From the NCBI GenBank assembly GCA_018712075.1, contig DVHN01000193.1, forward strand, positions 1-52,782: a stretch of DNA of 52,782 bases, written 5' to 3'. Numbering within the stretch: the first letter of the stretch is position 1; each line of letters opens with the position of its first letter. Source of the DNA: Candidatus Fimimorpha faecalis (GTDB lineage: Bacteria > Bacillota > Clostridia > Lachnospirales > Lachnospiraceae). The notes beneath the pieces are model-generated. The model did not search any database and was not told the origin of the DNA. It saw only the letters and a program-made list of their open reading frames with translations. Of this stretch, positions 17,104 through 25,361 are shown piece after piece. Both the position numbers and the translations under genes were made by a program.

Positions 17104-17889
17104 ATGAAAGTAGAGATTATTGTTGCGGCTCATAAAGAGTATCAAATGCCACAGGAGGCTTGTTATCTTCCTGTGCAAGTAGGAAAGTATGGAAAAGAGC
17201 CGATCGGTTATCAAGGAGATGACGAAGGAGATAATATTTCGGAAAAGAATGCGTTGTATTGTGAACTGACAGGAATGTACTGGATGTGGAAGAATACGCA
17301 GGCAGATTATTATGGACTTGTTCATTACAGACGCTATTTTACGGTTGTACCACCATTAAAAAGATGGAAAAAAGATCCATTTTCTCTGATCTTAACAGAA
17401 AGACAGATAAAACGTCTTGTTAAAAAATATGATTTGATATTGCCGAAAAAAAGAAATTATATAATAGAAACAATTGCTTCCCATTATGGACATACGCATT
17501 ATCCAGAACATTTGGAAGAAACGAGAAACATTATTCGAGAAACTTGTCCAGACTATGAAGCAGCATTTGAATGGGTAATGCGGCAGAGAAAAGGGCATAT
17601 GTTTAATATGTTTATTATGAAAAAAGAATTATTTGATCAATACTGTGAGTGGTTATTTCCAATTTTGAGACGACTGGAACATCGAATTGATTGTAGTAAA
17701 TATAATGCATTTCAAGCTCGGTATATTGGAAGAATAAGTGAACTTTTGTTGAATGTCTGGGTGCATCAGAATCAAATTCCTTATCATGAAATTCCAGTTA
17801 TTAGTATTGAGAAGGTTCAATGGAAAAAGAAAATAATGTCATTTGTTAAAGCGAAATACTTTGATAAAAAATATGAAAATAGCTTTTAA
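17104..17889 (+). CDS. DUF4422 protein, probable glycosyltransferase
   Basis: This 261-residue protein matches what I know of DUF4422 proteins found in capsule and exopolysaccharide clusters. The N-terminus VEIIVAAHKEYQMP, the conserved GDNISEKNALYCELTGMYW and YYGLVHYRRYF are characteristic. There are no membrane helices, so it is cytoplasmic. Members are thought to be glycosyltransferases with a GT-A-like fold, but donor and acceptor are unknown. CAGGAGG precedes the ATG. The downstream GT2 gene starts 17 bases after the stop, so the two are co-transcribed. Confidence 0.85.
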   Translation: MKVEIIVAAHKEYQMPQEACYLPVQVGKYGKEPIGYQGDDEGDNISEKNALYCELTGMYWMWKNTQADYYGLVHYRRYFTVVPPLKRWKKDPFSLILTERQIKRLVKKYDLILPKKRNYIIETIASHYGHTHYPEHLEETRNIIRETCPDYEAAFEWVMRQRKGHMFNMFIMKKELFDQYCEWLFPILRRLEHRIDCSKYNAFQARYIGRISELLLNVWVHQNQIPYHEIPVISIEKVQWKKKIMSFVKAKYFDKKYENSF

Positions 17890-17906
17890 GATATATGGAG
17901 GAAGAA

Positions 17907-18974
17907 ATGCAAGGCAGAAAATACAGCATTGTAATGCCAGTATATCATGTAGAAAAGTATTTGGAAAAGATGGTTTCCTGTGTTAGAAATCAAACGTATT
18001 CCAATTGGGAACTGATATTAGTTGATGATTGTTCCGATGATCGGTCAGGAGAGATTTGTGATCGGCTTAGCGGAGAGGAACAGCGAATTCAAGTAATCCA
18101 TTTGAAGCAAAATGGAGGATTGAGTAATGCTAGAAATCAGGGAATGAAACGAGCAAGCGGAGAGTATATTTTATTTTTAGATTCGGATGATTACATTGAA
18201 TCTACATTGTTACAATGTATAGAAAATTCACTCAGCAGAAATTTAGCTCAGATCGTAATTTATGGATTGGTGGAAGAGTATGAAAATAGAGAAGGAATGG
18301 TAGATTATGAAAAGACAGTTTCTTCTCAGGAAAAATATCTGGTTTCTCAGAAAGATATTTATAAAGAAATAATTCAATTAGAAAAAAAGACATTGTTTGG
18401 ATATGCTTGGAATAAAGCATATCAATTATCATGGTTAAAAGAAAATCAGCTTAAGTTTCAGACGATTACTATGATCGAAGATGTAGTTTTTAATGTACAG
18501 GCAGTGAAGAATATACAGTCAATCAATATATTGAGTGATATATTGTACCATTATCGAATACGTGACAATGGAAATCTGACATCAAAATATTTGGAAAATT
18601 ATTTTGAACTACATGTACAACGTGTTCAGCTATTGTGGGATTTATACAAAGAATGGGGATGTCTAAATAAAACAGTAAAAACAATTCTGGCTGGAATTTA
18701 TTGTCGATATTTTTTATCGGCATTGCAGCGTAATTGTGATCCTCGTTCAGGAATGACGCAAAAGCAAAAAAGAAGGTGGATTAGAAACTGTTTTCAATCA
18801 AGATTGTTTCAGAAGTTTCTTCCATACCTTTCACCAGATAATCGTATGATGAAGCTGTTGGCAATAGGCATACGTCGAAAAACGGTGTGGGGATGTTGGA
18901 TAATGGGAGAAATAATTTATATAATAAAAAATAAATGTCCAGGCATTTTTGCCCGATTGAAACAGAATCGATAA
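17907..18974 (+). CDS. Family 2 glycosyltransferase
   Basis: This 355-residue cytoplasmic enzyme has a GT-A fold. The ATG at 17895 contains its own GGAGG, so the ATG at 17907 is preferred. Landmarks are YSIVMPVYHVEKYL at the start, ELILVDDCSDDRSGEIC (first nucleotide-binding Asp), GGLSNARNQG and ILFLDSDDYIE with the metal-binding DSDD. The C-terminal 150 residues, including TMIEDVVFNV and YHYRIRDNGNLT, are typical of EpsH/EpsJ-like transferases. It should add one sugar to the lipid-linked repeat unit. The sugar is unknown. Confidence 0.92.
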   Translation: MQGRKYSIVMPVYHVEKYLEKMVSCVRNQTYSNWELILVDDCSDDRSGEICDRLSGEEQRIQVIHLKQNGGLSNARNQGMKRASGEYILFLDSDDYIESTLLQCIENSLSRNLAQIVIYGLVEEYENREGMVDYEKTVSSQEKYLVSQKDIYKEIIQLEKKTLFGYAWNKAYQLSWLKENQLKFQTITMIEDVVFNVQAVKNIQSINILSDILYHYRIRDNGNLTSKYLENYFELHVQRVQLLWDLYKEWGCLNKTVKTILAGIYCRYFLSALQRNCDPRSGMTQKQKRRWIRNCFQSRLFQKFLPYLSPDNRMMKLLAIGIRRKTVWGCWIMGEIIYIIKNKCPGIFARLKQNR

Positions 18975-19005
18975 AAATTCAAATTTGCACAAAATGGAGG
19001 AAGAC

Positions 19006-20133
19006 ATGGAAAAGATATTGGTGGGATATCTTATAGATGGAAAACACAGCGGAATTGATAAATATTTGCTGAATGTATTAAAAATGGTATCTTCCAAACA
19101 GATTCATTTTGATTTTCTGACGATTTGTAAAAATGAAAAACTGGAGCAGTATTTGAGGACATACGAAGCAAATCTTTATGAAATTCCCTCTTTGAAGCAT
19201 CCTGTGGAGCAATATAAAAAAGTGAAGCAATTAGTACAAAAAAATAACTATACAATTGCGTATTTTAATATCTCAGAAGCATTTAATTCCGTTGCAGTAA
19301 AGGCGGCAAGGGATTGTGGTATTAAAAAAATTATTGTGCATAGTCACAGTGCAGGGATTGATAGCCATAATCCAATAAAACGAATGGTTCGATTTGCATT
19401 GCACTGTATAGGAAAACAATTTTTGCCCTATTGGGCGACCGATTTTTTTGCATGTTCAAAAAAAGCAGGTCAGTGGATGTTTCCGAATTCAATCATTTCT
19501 GGAAGACGCTTACAGCTAGTTCAAAATGCAGTTGATGCAGACCGTTTTGCATACAATGAAGAAGTGAGAATAAGAGTAAGAAAAGAACTTGGGCTGGAGA
19601 AGGCGTTTGTCGTTGGACATATTGGAAATTTTTGTTATCAAAAAAATATTGAATTTTTAATAGAAATTATTCGGGAACTAGTAGCAATAAAATCGAACGC
19701 TGTTTTGCTTTCGGTGGGAGTTGGACCTGATCGGGAGATGGCAGAAAAGTTAGTTTGTAAATATGGTCTTCAAAATCATGTATATTTTTTGGGACAAAGA
19801 GATGATGTTCCAGATTTATTGCAGGCCATGGATTTGTTTTTGCTGCCATCCAGGTTTGAGGGATTGCCAATCGTTGGAATTGAAGCTCAAGTTGCTGGAC
19901 TAAGAACGATATTGAGCAGTACGATATCGGAAGAAGTAAAGTTAAGCGAAAATTGTATATTTGTGGATATTCATGCTTCAGCAAAACAATGGGCAAAAAA
20001 AATAAAAGAAAATGCCGTTTATAAAAGAGTATATGTTCAAGAGTTAAAGTCAAGTTACTGTTTTGATATAAAAGAACAAAAAAATTTATTGAGGTCATTG
20101 TTTCAGACAAAAAACTTAGAGGAGAAGAATTAG
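19006..20133 (+). CDS. Family 4 glycosyltransferase (GT-B fold)
   Basis: This 375-residue protein starts at the ATG at 19006, five bases after TGGAGG; the upstream TTG at 18985 includes that site. The N-terminal domain begins MEKILVGYLIDGKHSGIDKY and contains KKIIVHSHSAG. The C-terminal donor-binding domain has VVGHIGNFCYQKN, VYFLGQRDDVPDLL and SRFEGLPIVGIEAQVAG, which includes the E-x7-E motif of GT4 enzymes. This set is close to EpsF/CapM-type transferases. It likely adds one sugar to the repeat unit at the cytoplasmic face. The polymerase gene follows 13 bases later. Confidence 0.92.
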   Translation: MEKILVGYLIDGKHSGIDKYLLNVLKMVSSKQIHFDFLTICKNEKLEQYLRTYEANLYEIPSLKHPVEQYKKVKQLVQKNNYTIAYFNISEAFNSVAVKAARDCGIKKIIVHSHSAGIDSHNPIKRMVRFALHCIGKQFLPYWATDFFACSKKAGQWMFPNSIISGRRLQLVQNAVDADRFAYNEEVRIRVRKELGLEKAFVVGHIGNFCYQKNIEFLIEIIRELVAIKSNAVLLSVGVGPDREMAEKLVCKYGLQNHVYFLGQRDDVPDLLQAMDLFLLPSRFEGLPIVGIEAQVAGLRTILSSTISEEVKLSENCIFVDIHASAKQWAKKIKENAVYKRVYVQELKSSYCFDIKEQKNLLRSLFQTKNLEEKN

Positions 20134-20146
20134 AGGAGAATATGAA

Positions 20147-21592
20147 ATGGAAACCAAAATGAAAAAATCCCTTCAGGGAGGTATGAAAAATATTGTACCA
20201 AATTTAGAGTTAGTATTTAAAGTATGTTATCTTGTACATTTATTAATGGCATTTAACGCTTATTTTGCGGGAGAGCGGATTATGAATGTTACACTTGTTT
20301 TGGCTCTGTTTTTTGGTGGATTGATGGGGATAATGCGGCTAATTCGGATCAAAGACTATATTACATTTCCAAATATATTATGGTTAATTGCTTTTATCGG
20401 AAGTTATGCGATCACTGCACTTGTAAATATCCGTTATGGTTTATTCGAAAGTGCACAGTATTTTGTTTGGCTGTTATTTCAGTTTGGTTTACTATATACA
20501 TTTGACTGGAAGAGAGAGCGAGAGGAAGTTAGAAAAGAATTCCATATTGTGGCGTATGTATTAATTGTAATACTCACAATTTATAATATCATTGGATTTA
20601 TCATGTTAATGCAAAATCATGGGTTCTGGCATGAGGCAGCAGATGGTCAAATTCACCGAATTGGTATGGCGGAATGGGGAAGACTGCATGGACTTCATGC
20701 AGATCCAAATTATGGAGCAGTTACTTCGGCGGTTGGATTGTTATTAGCACTATATTTAATGATGCGCAATAAAAAAATATGGATTCGGTTATTTCTAGCT
20801 ATAACTGTTTTATTTCAATATTTATTTATTGTATTTTCTGTATCCAGAAGTGGATTGATTGCTGCAATATGTGGAACAGCAGCATTTGTAGGCTTATATT
20901 ACCTAAAAAAAGCGAAAAAATATACAATGATTGTTTCAATTATAGCGGTTGTTGTAGTAGCGGGTGTTATGTTTGGAGGGTCAAAATTATTAATCAACTC
21001 CTATAATACTTATATGGAATATAGAGCAGAAGAACCTGGAGACGACATAACAAAAAAGGAACCAACTATTAGTCGTGAAGGAGACATGGAAGCAACAGGA
21101 GGAGATATTAGTAATCGACGATTCTCTATTTGGAAAAGTGCAATTGAAATTTTTATTTCCAGTCCAGTTACGGGAGTAGGATTCCGAAATATTATTCCGT
21201 ACGCTAAGGATCAGCTCCCTGGTACGTATATATTAAAAGTAAATAATCAATATGGAGATTTCGATGCGATGCATAATGTAATTATGGATACATTGGCAAG
21301 TCAGGGAATCATTGGAATCGCTATATTGGCTGGTTTCATTGTCAGTACAATTGTATTTCTTATTAAAAATTTCAATGCGATCAGAGAGGAGCATTGGGTT
21401 GTAAATTCTGTATTGTTTTGCTGCTGTTTGACGATTGGAATATCTAGTATGTTTGTTTCTCAGATTCTATATGTGAATAATCCAAATACATATTTATTCT
21501 GGGCATTACTCGGATATTTGATTTATTCTATGAAGAGAGATGGAGAAAGAATAAATAGAAAAGCTGGAAAAACGAAAGAGGTGTTGAAATGA
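20147..21592 (+). CDS. Polysaccharide polymerase, Wzy/O-antigen ligase-like
   Basis: This 481-residue membrane protein has about ten to twelve helices and one large polar loop in its C-terminal half (about residues 285-350), the usual topology of Wzy and WaaL proteins. A short motif typical of the family is seen before the loop (HGLHADPNYGAVTSAVGLLLALY), and GVGFRN occurs in the loop. GAGGAG lies eight bases before the ATG at 20147. Wzy joins repeat units into polymer on the outer face of the membrane. The stop overlaps the fucosyltransferase start (ATGA). Its assignment as polymerase rather than ligase rests on the presence of a Wzx-like flippase in the same cluster. Confidence 0.87.
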   Translation: METKMKKSLQGGMKNIVPNLELVFKVCYLVHLLMAFNAYFAGERIMNVTLVLALFFGGLMGIMRLIRIKDYITFPNILWLIAFIGSYAITALVNIRYGLFESAQYFVWLLFQFGLLYTFDWKREREEVRKEFHIVAYVLIVILTIYNIIGFIMLMQNHGFWHEAADGQIHRIGMAEWGRLHGLHADPNYGAVTSAVGLLLALYLMMRNKKIWIRLFLAITVLFQYLFIVFSVSRSGLIAAICGTAAFVGLYYLKKAKKYTMIVSIIAVVVVAGVMFGGSKLLINSYNTYMEYRAEEPGDDITKKEPTISREGDMEATGGDISNRRFSIWKSAIEIFISSPVTGVGFRNIIPYAKDQLPGTYILKVNNQYGDFDAMHNVIMDTLASQGIIGIAILAGFIVSTIVFLIKNFNAIREEHWVVNSVLFCCCLTIGISSMFVSQILYVNNPNTYLFWALLGYLIYSMKRDGERINRKAGKTKEVLK

Positions 21593-22533
21593 TTTGTACG
21601 GAAATAATTGGACGTTTAGGAAATCAGATGTTTCGATATGCTTATGCGAGGGCTTTACAAGAACAGTATGGAGAGCCCTTGCTGTTTTCGTTTAAGGATA
21701 TTGAACGTCAGTACGATCCGCAAAAGGGATGGGAAAATTCCCTGAAATATTTTCATGTAAAAGAATACGAGACCTATCATGGGAAGTCTTCTTTGATGCG
21801 AGAACGTACAAGTTTAATTCAACGAATTGCCGCAGCAATTTATTTTAAAATCAGCCATAGATATGACGATGATTTTTATAAGAGGTATCGTTTTCAAATT
21901 AAGTGGCAGGGGATTATGGGATATTTGGGAATCTATGGACTCCATATGGGATATTATGAGTATAAACCAACCAAAGCAAAAGATAAATTTATTATTGGAT
22001 GCTGTGAATCAGAAAAATACTTTAATTCAATTCGACCACAGCTTTTAGAGGAGTTTACACCAATTGACCCTCCCGCTCAAAAGAATCAGAAGTTGTATGA
22101 AATTATTGAAAATACAAATTCGGTTTGTGTAACAATTAGAAGAGGAGATTTTGTAGAAAATAAAAAATTCAAACAGGTATATGATGTTTGTACAAAAAGT
22201 TATTATTACAGAGGAATGAAAGAAATTGCAAAGCGGGTGAAAGACCCTTGTTTTGTTATATTTTCGGATGATATTCCATGGATAAAAAAACATATGAAAT
22301 TTCCATATAATGTGTATTATGAAGATGGAACAGATACGGTTCAGGAAAAATTGCGTATGATGTATTCTTGTAAGCATTTTGTTATATCAAATAGCACATT
22401 TAGTTGGTGGGCTCAGTATTTGAGTCGAAATCCAAATAAAATTGTAGTTAGTCCAAATCGGTGGTATAATAGCCGTTTTCAAACTGCTCTGATTGGGAAG
22501 GATTGGATTTTATTGGATCCTGACAAAGAGTAG
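21589..22533 (+). CDS. Alpha-1,2-fucosyltransferase family protein (GT11)
   Basis: This 314-residue enzyme shows the GT11 signatures: GRLGNQMFRYAYARAL (residues 8-23), TIRRGDFVEN (182-191, donor-binding Arg-Arg-Gly-Asp), FSDDIPW (225-231) and SNSTFSWWAQYL (267-278). Family members transfer L-fucose from GDP-fucose in alpha-1,2 linkage, usually to galactose. No GDP-fucose synthesis genes are in the window, so the donor must be made elsewhere. It is coupled to the polymerase by a four-base overlap. A different donor sugar is possible because a few GT11 members are uncharacterised. Confidence 0.9.
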   Translation: MICTEIIGRLGNQMFRYAYARALQEQYGEPLLFSFKDIERQYDPQKGWENSLKYFHVKEYETYHGKSSLMRERTSLIQRIAAAIYFKISHRYDDDFYKRYRFQIKWQGIMGYLGIYGLHMGYYEYKPTKAKDKFIIGCCESEKYFNSIRPQLLEEFTPIDPPAQKNQKLYEIIENTNSVCVTIRRGDFVENKKFKQVYDVCTKSYYYRGMKEIAKRVKDPCFVIFSDDIPWIKKHMKFPYNVYYEDGTDTVQEKLRMMYSCKHFVISNSTFSWWAQYLSRNPNKIVVSPNRWYNSRFQTALIGKDWILLDPDKE

Positions 22534-22582
22534 AGAATAGAAAGACGGTGAGAAGGTAAAGGAAAGGAAATAGGAAAACAGT

Positions 22583-23611
22583 ATGGAAAAAGAATGTGTA
22601 AGTGTAATTGTTCCAGTCTATAATGCAGAAGATTTTCTCATGGATACTTCTAAGGCAATACTCGATCAAACATATGAAAACTTGGAGTTAATTTTTGTTG
22701 AAAATGGTTCTACAGATCGAACCTTAGAAATTTGTGAAAATTTAGCAGAAGCAGATCATAGAGTAAAAGTTCTGCATATTGATAGGACAGGTGTTTCTGC
22801 TGCCAGAAATGCAGGAATTGAGGCGGCGCAGGGAAAGTACATTGCTTTTTCAGATAGTGATGACTTTATGAAAACAAATATGATTCAAACGATGGTTTCT
22901 GCAATGGAAGAAAGAAAAGCAGATTTAGTCATTTGTGGATTCCGACATATGGATAGTGTTTCTGGAAATGAAATTGAAACGATTTATGGGTTACAGCATG
23001 AATTTTTTAATAATGAGAAATACTTACATTTGGATATGATGCTGCGAGCACAAATACTTCATGCCGTTTGGAATAAATTGTTCCAGAGAGAGAAAATAAT
23101 GAAGTATAAAATACGATTTCGAGAGAGTATGCAAATTGGAGAAGATCTGACCTTTAATTTAGATTATTTAGATACTGCGGATACTGTATTTTGCATATCA
23201 AAACCGCTTTATGATCATTATTTAAAAAGAAGTGGAAGTATTACAAATACATTTCGGCCGAATTATTATAAGCAGCAGAAGTTTATGCTAGATCGAATGT
23301 TTGAATCACTGTCTAAAGTAGATCCAATTCAAGAAGATGGAAAAGAGTATTATGAATTAGCCTATGTGGATATGATGTCAGCAGCAATCAGTTATCTCTT
23401 CTATCCACAGGCAGGATTGAAAAATAAAAAAGCAGTGTATGATGAAATGAAAGAATTGAGAAAAGACAGAGAATATTTTCGATGTGCAAAATCTCAATGG
23501 GACCAGCTTTCCTTAAAAGAAAAAATAATTGCACAAAGTTTAAAAAATAAATGTTATGGATTGATTTATCCGTTTTATTGTTGGAAGCATCGAGAAAAAA
23601 AGACGGAGTGA
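22583..23611 (+). CDS. Family 2 glycosyltransferase
   Basis: This 342-residue GT-A enzyme starts VSVIVPVYNAEDFL. It has the variant LIFVENGSTDRTLEIC where most relatives have DDGSTD, then GVSAARNAG and IAFSDSDDFM with the metal-binding DSDD. The C-terminal part (MQIGEDLTFNLDYL, YDHYLKRSGSIT) resembles EpsH/EpsJ-type transferases and the earlier GT2 enzyme of this cluster. The Asp-to-Glu change in the first nucleotide-binding motif is conservative. It should add one sugar in the repeat unit. The flippase gene follows after ten bases. Confidence 0.91.
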   Translation: MEKECVSVIVPVYNAEDFLMDTSKAILDQTYENLELIFVENGSTDRTLEICENLAEADHRVKVLHIDRTGVSAARNAGIEAAQGKYIAFSDSDDFMKTNMIQTMVSAMEERKADLVICGFRHMDSVSGNEIETIYGLQHEFFNNEKYLHLDMMLRAQILHAVWNKLFQREKIMKYKIRFRESMQIGEDLTFNLDYLDTADTVFCISKPLYDHYLKRSGSITNTFRPNYYKQQKFMLDRMFESLSKVDPIQEDGKEYYELAYVDMMSAAISYLFYPQAGLKNKKAVYDEMKELRKDREYFRCAKSQWDQLSLKEKIIAQSLKNKCYGLIYPFYCWKHREKKTE

Positions 23612-23621
23612 GGAGAATTTT

Positions 23622-25139
23622 ATGAGGACAAAGAAATCCATCCAAAATGTAGTTGTAACGTTAGGGGCTCAGATTATTAATATTATTTTGACGTTTTTAG
23701 GACGTACTGTATTTAATACAATGCTTGGAGAAGAATGCTTAGGTATTAATACAGTATTTACGCAAACGTTAACGGTACTTTCACTGGCTGAATTGGGATT
23801 TGGAAGTGCAATTATTTATAGCATGTATAAGCCGCTTGCAGATGGAAATGAAGAAAAAATTAAGGCATTGATGGCTTTATATAAAAAGGCATATCTCGTT
23901 GTAGCTGTTGTAATTGCAGTACTTAGTATTCCACTTATTCCATTTTTATATACATTAACAAAAGGACAAGATGGAGGGCAGAATTTAACAATTATTTACT
24001 TACTTTATGTGGCAAATACAGTTGTAACATATTTGTATGCCTATAAAAGATCCATTATTATTGCTGATCAAAACATGCATATCGTAACATTGTATCAGTA
24101 CGTACTTACTTCGGTGCAGCAAATAATTCAAATTATATTTTTATATACTACAAAGAGTTTTATCCTTTATCTCGTTATTCAAATTGTAATTAATTTCTTG
24201 ATTAATTATTTGATTTCTAAAAAAGCAGAAAAAATGTATCCGTATTTAAAAAAGAAAGAACATACGGAATTAGATTCTGAAACGAAGAATACAATTTTTC
24301 GTAATATAAAAGCAATGTTTATGCATCGTGCAGGAGATGTAGTAATGAATAGTACGGATAGTCTAATTTTATCTGCTTTTACTGGTGTTGTAAATGCTGG
24401 ATTTTATGGAAATTATAAAATGATTTTATCTGCAATTAGTGGGATTTTAAATCAGATTTTTAATTCAGTTGTGGCAAGCGTAGGAAATATGGGCGCAAAA
24501 GAATCGATAGAGAAAATTCATAGCACGTATTTGGCAATTAATTTTATTGGATTTTGGATTTATAGTTTTTGTACTATTTGCTTTTTTGTATTATTTAATC
24601 CCTTTATTACATTATGGATGGGAGAGGGAGCCTTATTTAATATGTGGGTAGTTTTTCTGATCTGTCTTAATTTTTACATGACGGGAATGAGGAGAGCAAC
24701 ATTAATTTTTCGAGATGCAATGGGATTGTTTTGGTATGACCGATACAAAGCAGTAGTGGAATGTGTAATGAATTTAGTTTTATCCATTATACTTGTACAG
24801 AAAATTGGTATTGCGGGTATATTTGTAGGAACTGTTTTTAGTATGGCATTTGTCTCTGCATGGGTGGAACCATATATTTTGTATAAATATGGATTAAAAC
24901 AAAACGTATCAGAATTTGGAATTCGCTATTTTATCTATACAATAATTACATTAATTGTAGGAGCAATCACTTGGTTTTTGGCAGAGTGGATTTCATGGGA
25001 CGGAATAATTGGATTTATTGTTCGGACTTGTATTTGTATAAGTATTCCAAATTTAATTTATTTTTGCCTTTTTTGGAAAACAAAAGAATTTCAATATTTT
25101 TGGAAAATTGCTATGAGAATGCTGGGAAAAAACTACTAA
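23622..25139 (+). CDS. Lipid-linked oligosaccharide flippase (Wzx-like, MOP superfamily)
   Basis: This 505-residue integral membrane protein has about twelve to fourteen helices. The N-terminus (KKSIQNVVVTLGAQIINIILTFLGRTVF) and LGINTVFTQTLTVLSLAELGFGSAIIY match Firmicutes polysaccharide exporters of the MOP superfamily. GAGGAG precedes the ATG. It would flip the undecaprenyl-linked repeat unit to the outer face for the Wzy-like polymerase. It is the last gene of the first cluster transcript; a new promoter follows at 25191. Confidence 0.92.
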   Translation: MRTKKSIQNVVVTLGAQIINIILTFLGRTVFNTMLGEECLGINTVFTQTLTVLSLAELGFGSAIIYSMYKPLADGNEEKIKALMALYKKAYLVVAVVIAVLSIPLIPFLYTLTKGQDGGQNLTIIYLLYVANTVVTYLYAYKRSIIIADQNMHIVTLYQYVLTSVQQIIQIIFLYTTKSFILYLVIQIVINFLINYLISKKAEKMYPYLKKKEHTELDSETKNTIFRNIKAMFMHRAGDVVMNSTDSLILSAFTGVVNAGFYGNYKMILSAISGILNQIFNSVVASVGNMGAKESIEKIHSTYLAINFIGFWIYSFCTICFFVLFNPFITLWMGEGALFNMWVVFLICLNFYMTGMRRATLIFRDAMGLFWYDRYKAVVECVMNLVLSIILVQKIGIAGIFVGTVFSMAFVSAWVEPYILYKYGLKQNVSEFGIRYFIYTIITLIVGAITWFLAEWISWDGIIGFIVRTCICISIPNLIYFCLFWKTKEFQYFWKIAMRMLGKNY

Positions 25140-25190
25140 TAAAAAAAATCAAAGACGCTCGTTTATTTTTTATAAAAATATGCGAAAAAC

Positions 25191-25220
25191 TTGACATAAC
25201 AACCTTATCTGGTGTAAATT
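25191..25220 (+). promoter_or_regulatory. Promoter of the DUF5722/ChW gene
   Basis: A perfect TTGACA at 25191-25196 and TAAATT at 25215-25220 with an 18-base spacer. Transcription from here would leave a leader of about 135 bases before the ATG at 25362. Confidence 0.55.
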
Positions 25221-25225
25221 GAAAG

Positions 25226-25361
25226 AGTAAAATTGTTTATATTGGGATAGAGTGGAAACGAATTTCAAGTGTCCGTTTTACTAAGGTAGTTCAAGAAAAA
25301 CTCACGGCAATGGGTTTATTATTCTTAGCTATAAAAAGTGGAAAATTTAGGAGGAAATCAG
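25226..25361 (+). ncRNA. Possible structured leader RNA, family unknown
   Basis: The untranslated leader contains pairings that exclude each other. AGTAAAA (25226-25232) can pair with TTTTACT (25276-25282). ACTA (25280-25283) can pair with TAGT (25287-25290). CCGTTTT (25273-25279) can pair with AAAA...CGG (25297-25307). A GAAA-CGAA-TTTC hairpin lies near 25255-25266. This resembles a cis-regulatory RNA, but I could not match it to a known riboswitch class. Confidence 0.3.

Noticed and set aside
25226-25361. A c-di-GMP class I or II riboswitch in this leader
   Set aside because: GGAAAC and ATGGGTTTA occur, but the order and the other conserved blocks of either class are missing.
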